From Gammaproteobacteria bacterium (GTDB lineage Bacteria > Pseudomonadota > Gammaproteobacteria > Steroidobacterales > Steroidobacteraceae), in the NCBI GenBank assembly GCA_003134045.1, contig PLAH01000103.1, positions 1-56,994 of the forward strand: DNA of 56,994 nt, written 5' to 3'. This document shows, one piece after another, positions 1-7,590 of this stretch (positions are counted from its first letter, which is position 1; every line of letters starts with the position of its first letter). The notes beneath the pieces are model-generated. The model saw only the letters and a list, made by a program, of their open reading frames with translations, had not been told where the DNA came from and did not search any database. Made by a program: the position numbers and the translations under genes.

Positions 1-2832
1 CGCGGCGACGTACTGTATGCCGCGACGGCGCTGCCCATGCCGGTGTCCGGCGCCGGTCATTTCTCGCCCGACGGCAAACGCATCGCTTACTCCCCGCTAT
101 GGCGCGACTTTCGCAGCGAAAAGCGCTATCAGGGGGGCTGGGCGAACGATCTCTATATATTCGACTTGGAGCACCCCTCGCTCGTCCAAGTGACGGAGGA
201 TCCGCGCACCGACCGCGATCCCATGTGGATCGGCAACGCCATCTATTTCAATTCCGATCGCAGCGGCGTGTTCAATTTGTACCGCTACGACGTGACGACG
301 CGCCGGACCGAGCCGGTCACCCATTACAAGGATTGGGATGTGCGCTGGCCCAGCGCCGACGCGCAGGGCCAGATCGTCTACGAACTCGATGGCGAACTGC
401 ATATCTACGATACGCGCAGCAATCAGGACCGGGCGCTTTCCATCACGGTACCCGCCGATGCGACGACCACCCGGCCGCAGGCCGTGAACGCCGCCGACAA
501 CATCGAGAGCCATGTGGTCAGCCCCGGCGGCGAGCGCATCGCGGTGGTGGCACGGGGCGATGTATTCTCGGTGCCGGTCGAGCACGGCATCACCCGCAAC
601 CTCACGCACTCCTCCAACGCGCATGACCGCGAAGCCGCCTGGTCGAGCGACGGCAAGCGCCTCGCCTATGTATCGGATCGCAGCGGCGAAGAAGAGTTGT
701 ACGTACAGTCGCAGGACGGCAGCAGTCCCGCCGAGGCAATCACCGCGAATTCGAAGGCACGTTATTTGGCGCCGCGCTGGTCCGCCGACGACAAGCGCAT
801 CGCGATTGCCGACCAGACTGGGCGGCTGTACGTGATCGAACTCGCGAACAAGCGGCGCGTGACCGTCGCCCGCGATCCCGTCGAGCTGGCGCTCGACTAT
901 CAATGGTCGCCGGACGGGCGCTTCCTGAGCTATTCGCTGAACGCCAACAATGGATTCTCCAGCGTCTTCATCTGGTCGGCCGCGGACGGCGCATCGCACC
1001 GCGTGACGCCCGAATACTTCAATGCACAGTCCCCGGCCTGGGCACCCAATGGCGAACTGCTCTACTTCCTGAGCGCCCGCGAGTATCAACCGTTGGTCAG
1101 CACCGTCGAGTTCAATTTCGCCACCGACCGGCAGACCGGAATTTTCGCCGTCGCCCTGCGCCGCGGGGTGAAGAACCCGTTCGGCGTCCGCGACGACGAG
1201 CCGGGCGACGACAAGAAGGACGCGGACAAGGACAAGGACAAGAGCAAGGATTCCAAGGATAAGTCCAAAGTGGACGTGAAGATCGATTTCGACGGCATCG
1301 TCGGCCGCGCCATTCGTATTCCCATGGAAGCGGATAATTTGAGCGAGCTGCATGCCGGCGACGACACCCTGATCTATCAGCACAACGGTCCGTTTTATTA
1401 CGGGCGCGAAGCGGCCATACGCCCCAGCGTGATGACCTACTCGATCAAGGATCGCGAGTCGAAGACCGTGGTCGACGATGTCACCTCATGGTCGCTGACC
1501 GCGGACGGCAAGCACGTGCTCGCACAGCTCCAGTCGAAGGAGATCAAGTATTACGATTTGAGCAAGACCGACGAGCCGAAAACCGTGCCCTTGGCGGGGC
1601 TCGTCACGACCCGCGTGCCGGCGCAGGAGTGGCACGAAATATTCGCCGAGGTGTGGCGCCGCTACCGCGATTATTTCTATGTCTCCAACATGCATGGTTA
1701 CGATTGGCAAAAGTTGCGCGAAAAATACGAGCCGTTGGTCGACTACGTGGGCCACCGCGCGGATCTGAACTACGTCATCGCCGAGATGATTTCCGAACTT
1801 GTCGTGCAGCATGCCTACATCGAGGGCGGCGACTTGGGGTTGCCGAAACGTCCCTTCGTGGCGCTGCCCGGTGCGCGCTTCGAACTCGATGCGGCTTCCG
1901 GCCGCTACCGGATCGCGAAGATCTTCGCCGGCCAGAACGAGGAAGAGCCGTATCGATCGCCGCTGACCGAAGTCGGCGTCGACGTGCATGTCGGCGACTA
2001 TGTACTCGCGATCAACGGCCGCGACTTGAAAGCCGGTACCGATCCGTATGAACTGCTGCAGGCGCCCGCCAATGAACCCGCCGAATGGCGCGTGGCCGCG
2101 ACCGCGGACGGCAAAGCCGCACGCACCATCCGCTATCAGCCGCTGGCCAGCGAGACCGCACTCAAGTACCTCGCATGGGTTTCGAACAACCGCGCACGGG
2201 TCGACACCTTGAGCGGCGGCCGGTTGGGATACATCCACATTCCCGACATGGGCGAAGCGGGAATACGCGAATTCATCAAATGGTGGTTTCCGCAGGTGCG
2301 CAAGGAAGGCCTGCTCGTCGATGTCCGCGACAACGGCGGCGGCAACATTTCCGAGATGCTGATCGAGCGCCTCGCCCGCACCGTGCACGGCACGGGCTTT
2401 GCGCGCAATCACGAGGCCGCCGACACCTACCCCCGCGTCGCCCAATCCGGCCCCAAAGCGGCGCTCATCAACGAGGACACCGCCTCCGACGGCGATATCT
2501 TCTCGAACGCCTTCAGGCAATGGAAGATCGGCCCCCTGATCGGCAAACGCACCTGGGGCGGCGTGGTGGGCATTACCGAGCACGGGCCGCTGCTCGACGG
2601 CGGAGTCGTGTTCGTGCCGGAGTACGGCACCGCCGACGCGCAGGGGCAATGGATCATCGAAGGCCACGGCGTGGATCCGGACATCGTGATCGAGCAGGAT
2701 CCCGTCGAGGTGTTGAAGGGTCATGATCCGCAGCTGGAACGCGGCGTCGCGGAGCTGATGAAATCGTTGCCGCCGGCGCCCACGGGACTTCCGCAACGGC
2801 CGGCACCGCCGATCAAAACTGAGGCACAATAA
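1..2832 (+). CDS. Tricorn protease homologue, S41 family (5' end outside window)
   Basis: The reading frame is open from the first base, so the true start lies upstream; 943 residues are visible. The N-terminal part is made of beta-propeller/PD40-type repeats (SPDGKRIAY, SSDGKRLAYVSDRSG, SPDGRFLSYS). A very acidic-basic linker rich in Asp and Lys follows at about positions 1190-1270. After it come the tricorn core, a PDZ-like segment (VGDYVLAINGRDL) and the S41 catalytic domain. The likely nucleophile is the Ser in TASDGD, with NGGGN just before it and a QHAYI segment matching the tricorn catalytic His region. In the family, these proteins degrade peptides; bacterial homologues are often secreted, but the N-terminus needed to judge this is missing. 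The GNAT gene starts 3 bases after the stop, so the two are probably co-transcribed. Family assignment is firm; substrate unknown. Confidence 0.9.
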   Translation, partial: RGDVLYAATALPMPVSGAGHFSPDGKRIAYSPLWRDFRSEKRYQGGWANDLYIFDLEHPSLVQVTEDPRTDRDPMWIGNAIYFNSDRSGVFNLYRYDVTTRRTEPVTHYKDWDVRWPSADAQGQIVYELDGELHIYDTRSNQDRALSITVPADATTTRPQAVNAADNIESHVVSPGGERIAVVARGDVFSVPVEHGITRNLTHSSNAHDREAAWSSDGKRLAYVSDRSGEEELYVQSQDGSSPAEAITANSKARYLAPRWSADDKRIAIADQTGRLYVIELANKRRVTVARDPVELALDYQWSPDGRFLSYSLNANNGFSSVFIWSAADGASHRVTPEYFNAQSPAWAPNGELLYFLSAREYQPLVSTVEFNFATDRQTGIFAVALRRGVKNPFGVRDDEPGDDKKDADKDKDKSKDSKDKSKVDVKIDFDGIVGRAIRIPMEADNLSELHAGDDTLIYQHNGPFYYGREAAIRPSVMTYSIKDRESKTVVDDVTSWSLTADGKHVLAQLQSKEIKYYDLSKTDEPKTVPLAGLVTTRVPAQEWHEIFAEVWRRYRDYFYVSNMHGYDWQKLREKYEPLVDYVGHRADLNYVIAEMISELVVQHAYIEGGDLGLPKRPFVALPGARFELDAASGRYRIAKIFAGQNEEEPYRSPLTEVGVDVHVGDYVLAINGRDLKAGTDPYELLQAPANEPAEWRVAATADGKAARTIRYQPLASETALKYLAWVSNNRARVDTLSGGRLGYIHIPDMGEAGIREFIKWWFPQVRKEGLLVDVRDNGGGNISEMLIERLARTVHGTGFARNHEAADTYPRVAQSGPKAALINEDTASDGDIFSNAFRQWKIGPLIGKRTWGGVVGITEHGPLLDGGVVFVPEYGTADAQGQWIIEGHGVDPDIVIEQDPVEVLKGHDPQLERGVAELMKSLPPAPTGLPQRPAPPIKTEAQ

Positions 2833-2835
2833 GCC

Positions 2836-3306
2836 ATGGCTGCGCTATCCACTCTGGGGCTGGCTCGTGCCGCCGATGCGCTCGAAATCGCCGAGATGTC
2901 GCGCGATCTGATCGAACAGGGCCTGACCTGGTCGTGGACGCCCGCGCGCGTGCAGCACTCCATCTCGGGATCCGATTCGTCCGTCGTCGTGGCGCGGCGC
3001 GATCGGCGCATCGCCGCCTTTGCCATCATGCATTTCGGGGACGACACCGCGCACTTGAACTTGCTCGCGGTGGCGCCGGACTATCGTCGGCAGGGACTCG
3101 GACGGCAGCTCTTGGATTGGCTGACGGCCACCGCCATCGAGGCAGGCGTGTTTCGAATCAACCTCGAGCTGCGCACCCAGAACGAGCCGGCGCGCGCCTT
3201 CTACGAGAGCCTAGGGTTCGATCGAGTCGGCGTGGTGCAAGGCTACTACCAGGGCCGCGAGGCGGCGCTGCGCATGTCGCGGCGCCTCGCAAAGAACCAG
3301 TGCTGA
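2836..3306 (+). CDS. GNAT family N-acetyltransferase (RimI-like)
   Basis: 156 residues, the normal size for a single-domain GNAT enzyme. The acetyl-CoA pyrophosphate-binding loop is visible as VAPDYRRQGLGRQLL, followed by the typical NEPARAFYESLGF segment near the C-terminus. Known members transfer acetyl groups from acetyl-CoA to protein N-termini or small amines. The RimI-like layout suggests N-terminal protein acetylation, but substrate cannot be read from sequence. ATG lies 3 bases downstream of the protease stop codon. The 3' end overlaps by about 60 bases the convergent membrane-protein gene on the other strand. Confidence 0.85.
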   Translation: MAALSTLGLARAADALEIAEMSRDLIEQGLTWSWTPARVQHSISGSDSSVVVARRDRRIAAFAIMHFGDDTAHLNLLAVAPDYRRQGLGRQLLDWLTATAIEAGVFRINLELRTQNEPARAFYESLGFDRVGVVQGYYQGREAALRMSRRLAKNQC

Positions 3307-3689
3307 ATCCCGAACACGGTGACGCCTATACCTAGGACATCGTGAGACAGCGCGGCGATGCGCTGCCAGCGGTCGTCGGTCACGAAAAACAGCGCGAAGC
3401 CGCTGACCGCGAGCAGCGCCAAAAATCCCATCAAGGTCGCCCCGCTCAGCCGCCGCAGCCGGCCCGGCCACCACCTCACCACATGCCGGGCCGTGACCCA
3501 GCCCAGAAGATACATGCCGAAGATCGCGACGACGCCATGGATCAGCAGCAGCGCAGGCTGCCACGGGTGCGGCGTCGGTCCAAAAGCCCCCGGCCGCGCG
3601 AAGAACTGGTCCAGCACCAGCCACAGGCAACCGGACGCCCACAGTCCGCCCAGAACGATGAAGATCGCCAGGCGTTGCCGCGTCGGCAT
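3246..3689 (-). CDS. Small four-helix membrane protein, DUF4405-like putative b-type cytochrome
   Basis: 147 residues with four hydrophobic helices. Histidines sit within or at the ends of helices (LLLIHGVV, TARHVVRW, ALSHDVLG, GIQHWFF), the pattern expected for haem b ligation in DUF4405-type membrane cytochromes. I chose the ATG at 3689 because GGAG lies about 9 bases upstream; a GTG at 3761 would add 24 residues without membrane character. It is downstream of, and on the same strand as, the exported FMN-binding protein, so the pair probably passes electrons between membrane and extracytoplasmic flavin. The family call is by helix and His pattern only, so moderate confidence. Confidence 0.65.
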   Translation of the reverse strand: MPTRQRLAIFIVLGGLWASGCLWLVLDQFFARPGAFGPTPHPWQPALLLIHGVVAIFGMYLLGWVTARHVVRWWPGRLRRLSGATLMGFLALLAVSGFALFFVTDDRWQRIAALSHDVLGIGVTVFGIQHWFFARRRDMRSAASRPW

Positions 3690-3764
3690 CCGGACCGGCT
3701 CCGCGATACGGCCGCCATGCGGCACACGGCGGTGAACCGAGAGGTGCCGTTGCTCGCGCACGTG

Positions 3765-4322
3765 TCAGGCCGCGCCATTCGACGGTCGCAAGGCGGCCTG
3801 CCATAGGGCCAACAACCAGCGCACGCCTTGGGTGACGTGCTCGGAGGACAGCGTTGCTCCCGATATGTTCTTGATATCGGCGCGAAACTTCAGCTGATCG
3901 AGCGCACTGCGGTGAACGAATTGGCCGCGCCATCCGGGGTTGCGGACTTCGCCGCCGTGGCTTTCCCGGTACGCCATGATTTCCAGGTCGCGTATGCTGC
4001 CTGCGGAATCGATGCCCAGGGCATAGGTAATGAGGCTTTGGCGGCCGATGACTTCATCCACGAAAAAATGGCCCAGCAAAGCACCGTTATGGGTCGCGGC
4101 CCAGATACGGATGGTGCCATGCGGCGGCTGCGGACCCGCCGCCCGGAGAATCGCCTGCAACTGATCCGGGTTCTGTTGAACGACCAATTCCTGAAAAGCG
4201 TCCGCGTCCGGGAATACGGCTTTCTGCGCCTGGTCGATATCGAGATAATCCGCCGCCACCACCACGGGTACGGGCAGGAGCGTGGTCAAGAGCAATCCGG
4301 AGACGAGGTGGCGTGAGGTCAT
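3765..4322 (-). CDS. Exported FMN-binding domain protein
   Basis: 185 residues with a clear signal peptide (about residues 1-24, ending VVVAADY). The C-terminal half is an FMN-binding domain: the SGATLSS motif (around residue 150) contains the S/T-G-A-T sequence whose Thr is the covalent FMN attachment site in RnfG/NqrC and related proteins, where ApbE adds the FMN. The start ATG is at 4322 and faces apbE across 42 bases holding a Fur-box-like palindrome. Inference: an iron-regulated extracytoplasmic flavoprotein acting with the haem-type membrane protein downstream. The electron donor and acceptor are unknown. Confidence 0.85.
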   Translation of the reverse strand: MTSRHLVSGLLLTTLLPVPVVVAADYLDIDQAQKAVFPDADAFQELVVQQNPDQLQAILRAAGPQPPHGTIRIWAATHNGALLGHFFVDEVIGRQSLITYALGIDSAGSIRDLEIMAYRESHGGEVRNPGWRGQFVHRSALDQLKFRADIKNISGATLSSEHVTQGVRWLLALWQAALRPSNGAA

Positions 4323-4344
4323 GAGGGCCCTGGGTACGAATAGG

Positions 4345-4357
4345 AATGATTATCATT
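4345..4357. promoter_or_regulatory. Fur-box-like palindrome between divergent FMN-binding protein and apbE genes
   Basis: AATGATTATCATT is a perfect 6-1-6 inverted repeat and matches the core of the classical Fur consensus GATAATGATAATCATTATC at all but the central base. It lies only 7 bases before the apbE ATG and 22 bases before the divergent start, so a bound repressor could block both directions. Assignment to Fur is by motif similarity. Confidence 0.7.
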
Positions 4358-4364
4358 TAGTATC

Positions 4365-5177
4365 ATGGCGATAGCAACAGAGCGTCCCGTGCGGCAGCGG
4401 GCAGAGCCGTCCGTCGTCACCTCCCGGCTGCGTGTCGGCTTGGGCACCTTCATCGCGATCGAGGCGGAGGCCGATACCCCGACGATCGGCGAGACCGCGG
4501 CCGGCGCGGCGTTCGCCGCCGTGCGCCTGGTCGACGTTCTCATGCACCCGCGGCGCGTCGGCAGCGACTTGGCGGCCTTGAATCGGAGCGTGCCCGGCGC
4601 GCTCCTCGCCGTGCATCCCTGGACCTGGGCGGTACTCGAATTGTGCAAGCGGCTCAACCATCTGTCCCGGGGCACTTTCGATCCCTGCGTCGCCGGTTCC
4701 GAAGGAACACTGGCCGACCTCGAACTCCTGCCGCACGCGGGCGGAGTCCCGCACCTCGTACTGCACGCCCGCCTGTCCATCGACTTAGGTGGCATCGGCA
4801 AAGGCTTCGCGGTGGACCGCGCCATCGATGCGCTAAGCGACGCGGGCTGCCGCGGCGGCCTGGTCAACGCCGGCGGCGATCTCGCCGTATTCGGCGAGCG
4901 CGAGCACGACCTGGTGTGCCATGATCGCCGCGGCACCGGGGCAACCGTTACGCTGCGCAATGCCGCCCTGGCCGCGAGCGACGCAGACAACGCATCGCGC
5001 CCCGGCGAGCATCGCGGCTACTACCACGGCAGCGACGCGCGCTGGGTGGTCACCGGACGCGCCGCGGTCACGGCACCGAGCGCCGCCATCGCCGATGGTT
5101 TGACCAAGTGCCTGCTGATCGACGCATCGAACTCCCCACTGCTGCTCGCTTTCGGCGCGCAAAGGATCGATTGGTGA
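4365..5177 (+). CDS. apbE: FAD:protein FMN transferase
   Basis: 270 residues. ApbE attaches FMN from FAD to a Thr of exported proteins through a phosphodiester bond, in a Mg-dependent reaction. Visible family motifs are SDLAALN, the flavin-site segment DLGGIGKGFAVDRA, LVNAGGDL, and the metal-site APSAAIADGLTK near the C-terminus. Its target is almost certainly the FMN-binding protein encoded divergently. No convincing lipobox or signal peptide is seen: the N-terminus is MAIATERPVRQRAEPS, so it may act in the cytoplasm, or the true start may lie elsewhere. The stop overlaps the start of the next gene by 4 bases (GTGA), indicating an operon. Confidence 0.9.
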   Translation: MAIATERPVRQRAEPSVVTSRLRVGLGTFIAIEAEADTPTIGETAAGAAFAAVRLVDVLMHPRRVGSDLAALNRSVPGALLAVHPWTWAVLELCKRLNHLSRGTFDPCVAGSEGTLADLELLPHAGGVPHLVLHARLSIDLGGIGKGFAVDRAIDALSDAGCRGGLVNAGGDLAVFGEREHDLVCHDRRGTGATVTLRNAALAASDADNASRPGEHRGYYHGSDARWVVTGRAAVTAPSAAIADGLTKCLLIDASNSPLLLAFGAQRIDW

Positions 5178-6034
5178 ACGACTCGAAGATCGCTCGCGTT
5201 TTTGGACCTCGGGGCCGCCCGGTCGCGGTCGTGGGCCAAGGATCGTGGCGCGCGGACGAAGCCGACGCCGCCGAGGCCATCCGCGCCCTGCGCCGCGGGC
5301 TCGACCTGGGTCTGACTCACATCGACACCGCCGAAATGTACGGCTCGGGGGCCGCCGAAACCCTCGTGGGCGCGGCGATCGAGGGGCGACGCGACGAGGT
5401 ATTCCTCGTGTCCAAGGTACTGCCGGGCAACGCGTCGCGGCGCGGCACCATCCTCGCGTGCGAGAAGTCGCTGGCGCGCCTGAAGACGGACCGCCTGGAT
5501 TGCTATCTGCTGCATTGGCGCGGCAGCTATCCGCTCGAGGAGACGGTGGGGGCATTCGAGATGCTCGCGCGAGACGGCAAGATCCGCTCCTGGGGCGTGA
5601 GCAATTTCGACGTCGACGACCTCGATGAAGTCGGCAAAATAGCCGGTCCCGGACATCCCACCTGCAACCAAGTGCTGTACCACCTGCGAGAGCGCGCCAT
5701 CGAGCACCGGGTGATCCCGTGGTGTTCGGCCCGCGGGATCGCGGTGGTGGCTTACACGCCCTTCGGTGAAACGCCCGGCCTGTTCGCTGCGGACCACGCC
5801 GAGGGCCAGGTGTTGCAAGACATTGCGGCCGCTCACGGAGCGACGGCGCGCCAAGTCGCTCTGGCCTTCCTATTGCGCCTGCCGAACCTCTTCGTGATTC
5901 CGAAAGCAGCGAACGTGAACCACGTGGCCGACAACGCGGGCGCCGCGAGCCTGCATCTGAACGAGGCCGAACTTGCCTGTATCGACGCCGCTTTCCCGCG
6001 CGGCACAGCGCGGCGCGGCCTGCCGATGATCTAG
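5174..6034 (+). CDS. Aldo/keto reductase
   Basis: 286 residues from a GTG start that overlaps the apbE stop (GTGA), with AAAGGA 7 bases upstream. A longer in-frame start inside apbE is less likely. The AKR tetrad is visible: Asp and Tyr in DTAEMYGSG, Lys in VSKV, His in LLHW. These enzymes reduce aldehydes and ketones with NADPH in the cytoplasm. Coupling to apbE suggests the same iron-responsive regulation, but its substrate and its link to flavinylation are unknown. Intergenic space to the next (convergent) gene is 78 bases. Confidence 0.85.
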   Translation: MNDSKIARVFGPRGRPVAVVGQGSWRADEADAAEAIRALRRGLDLGLTHIDTAEMYGSGAAETLVGAAIEGRRDEVFLVSKVLPGNASRRGTILACEKSLARLKTDRLDCYLLHWRGSYPLEETVGAFEMLARDGKIRSWGVSNFDVDDLDEVGKIAGPGHPTCNQVLYHLRERAIEHRVIPWCSARGIAVVAYTPFGETPGLFAADHAEGQVLQDIAAAHGATARQVALAFLLRLPNLFVIPKAANVNHVADNAGAASLHLNEAELACIDAAFPRGTARRGLPMI

Positions 6035-6112
6035 TGGCGGCGGCCGCGCGGCGCCACGGTTTTGCTGCGATGGCGTAAACTTGCGCCATGGCGCGGGTCG
6101 ACCGCGCCGCGG

Positions 6113-7258
6113 CTAGGCTTCGTTCTGGCGCAGGATATGCGGACCCGCCGCTGCCACATCGGCGGTTCCCGTGAGCGCCAATGTGACGCGCAGTTCGTCG
6201 CGCAGAATGGCGAGTGCCCGCGCGACCCCCGCCTGGCCGCCGGCGGCCAGCGCAAACAGGAATGAGCGGCCGATCAGGCCCGCGCGCGCGCCCAGCGCCA
6301 GTCCCTTGGCGATGTCCTGACCGGAACGGATGCCGCCGTCGAACAACACCTCGCAGCGCCCGTCGACCGCGGCGGCCAATTCGGGCAGTACGGAAATCGT
6401 CGATGGCGCGCCATCGAGCTGGCGGCCGCCGTGATTGGAAACCACGATGGCGTCGGCGCCGGCGGCCAGCGCCAGGCGCGCATCCTCCGCCTCCAACACG
6501 CCCTTCAAGATCAATTTTCCGGGCCAGCGGCTGCGCACCCAGTCCACGTCCCGCCAATTGGCCGACGCATCGAATTGAGTCGCCGACCATTCGGCCAATG
6601 TGCGCAGTTCGCTCGAACCGCCGAGCCGGCCGGCCAGGTTGCCGAAGGTGCGCCGCTTGCCGAACAGCACGCTGCGCGTCCAGGCCGGCTTGGACACCAA
6701 GTCGAAGGCATTTCGCAGCGTCAGGCGCGGCGGAATGGTCAGCCCGTTGCGCCGGTCGCGGCGCCGTTCGCCGAGCACCTGCAGATCCAAGGTCAGCACC
6801 AGTGCCGAACAGCGGGCGGCGATGGCACGGTCGATGAGTTCCTGATTGAAGCCGCGGTCGCGCATCAGGTATTGCTGGAACCAAAACGGCTGGTTCGTCG
6901 CCGCGCGGACATCTTCGATCGAGCAGATCGACATGGTGCTCAGACAGAAGGGTATGCCGAACGCCGCGGCCGCCCGAGCGCCGGCGATTTCGCCGTCCGC
7001 GTGAAAGAAACCCGCCATTCCGGTGGGTGCGATGGCCAGGGGCATCGCCGCCGGCGAGCCCACCAGAGTGGTCGCGAGCGACACCGACGAGACGTCGACC
7101 ATGACTCGCTGACGGAACGATATCTCGTCGAGGTCCGCCGAGTTTCGTCGCAGCGTTCTCTCGTCGTAGGATCCGCCATCCGCGTAGTCGAAGATTGCGC
7201 GCGGAATACGCCGCCGCGCCAGAGCTTTCAAGTCGCCGATGCTTTGAATGATGCTCAT
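6113..7258 (-). CDS. FMN-dependent alpha-hydroxy-acid dehydrogenase (LldD/glycolate oxidase family)
   Basis: 381 residues, the usual size for a TIM-barrel FMN hydroxy-acid oxidase. Catalytic residues are in place: Tyr of FDYADGG, Tyr of WFQQYLMRDR, Asp of LTLDLQVLGERRRDRRNG, Lys of LILKG, His and Arg of SNHGGRQLD, and the FMN phosphate segment FDGGIRSGQD. Family members oxidise lactate, glycolate, mandelate and similar 2-hydroxy acids. It is the last gene of the gmaS-mgsABC operon, 29 bases after the ABM gene, an unusual companion. It could handle a 2-hydroxy acid produced from the amine pathway, or, more speculatively, an N-methyl amino acid. Confidence 0.88.
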   Translation of the reverse strand: MSIIQSIGDLKALARRRIPRAIFDYADGGSYDERTLRRNSADLDEISFRQRVMVDVSSVSLATTLVGSPAAMPLAIAPTGMAGFFHADGEIAGARAAAAFGIPFCLSTMSICSIEDVRAATNQPFWFQQYLMRDRGFNQELIDRAIAARCSALVLTLDLQVLGERRRDRRNGLTIPPRLTLRNAFDLVSKPAWTRSVLFGKRRTFGNLAGRLGGSSELRTLAEWSATQFDASANWRDVDWVRSRWPGKLILKGVLEAEDARLALAAGADAIVVSNHGGRQLDGAPSTISVLPELAAAVDGRCEVLFDGGIRSGQDIAKGLALGARAGLIGRSFLFALAAGGQAGVARALAILRDELRVTLALTGTADVAAAGPHILRQNEA

Positions 7259-7287
7259 GCGCCCAAGTTTACGCGGCCCGACCGGAT

Positions 7288-7590
7288 TTAGTCCTCCTCA
7301 CCCGCAACCGGACTGAAATGCTCCACCACCGCCGGTGTCGTGAACAACGGCCCGACGTACGCGCGCCACTCGGCGTAAGCCGGCGAGCCGCGAAACCCCA
7401 CCATGTGATCCTCGAGCGTCGCCCATTCCACGCGCAATGCGTAACGATTGGGCGTTTCGACCGAGCGCCGCAACTCGTGCGCCAGATAGCCCTTGCTTCT
7501 CGCGAGCACGGCGATCGCAGTGGGGAATACGGCTTCGAACTCAGCCGTACGGCTCGGGTCGATCGTGAGCACGGCGAGTTCCACGATCAC
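7288..7590 (-). CDS. Antibiotic biosynthesis monooxygenase (ABM) domain protein
   Basis: 100 residues, one ferredoxin-like ABM domain (N-terminal VIVELAVLTIDPSRTAEFE; later YALRVEWATLEDHMVGFRGS and PAYAEWRAYVGP). The GTG start overlaps the mgsC stop in a GTGA junction, so it is translated with mgsC. Family members are small dimeric proteins ranging from quinol monooxygenases to haem-degrading enzymes and simple stress proteins; no specific activity can be claimed here. Its tight coupling to N-methylglutamate synthase genes is notable. Confidence 0.75.
   Translation of the reverse strand: MIVELAVLTIDPSRTAEFEAVFPTAIAVLARSKGYLAHELRRSVETPNRYALRVEWATLEDHMVGFRGSPAYAEWRAYVGPLFTTPAVVEHFSPVAGEED

Noticed and set aside
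4833-6884. Minus-strand open frame spanning apbE, aldo/keto reductase and part of the LldD gene
   Set aside because: It crosses three well-supported genes and has an Arg/Pro/Gly-rich composition typical of GC shadows.
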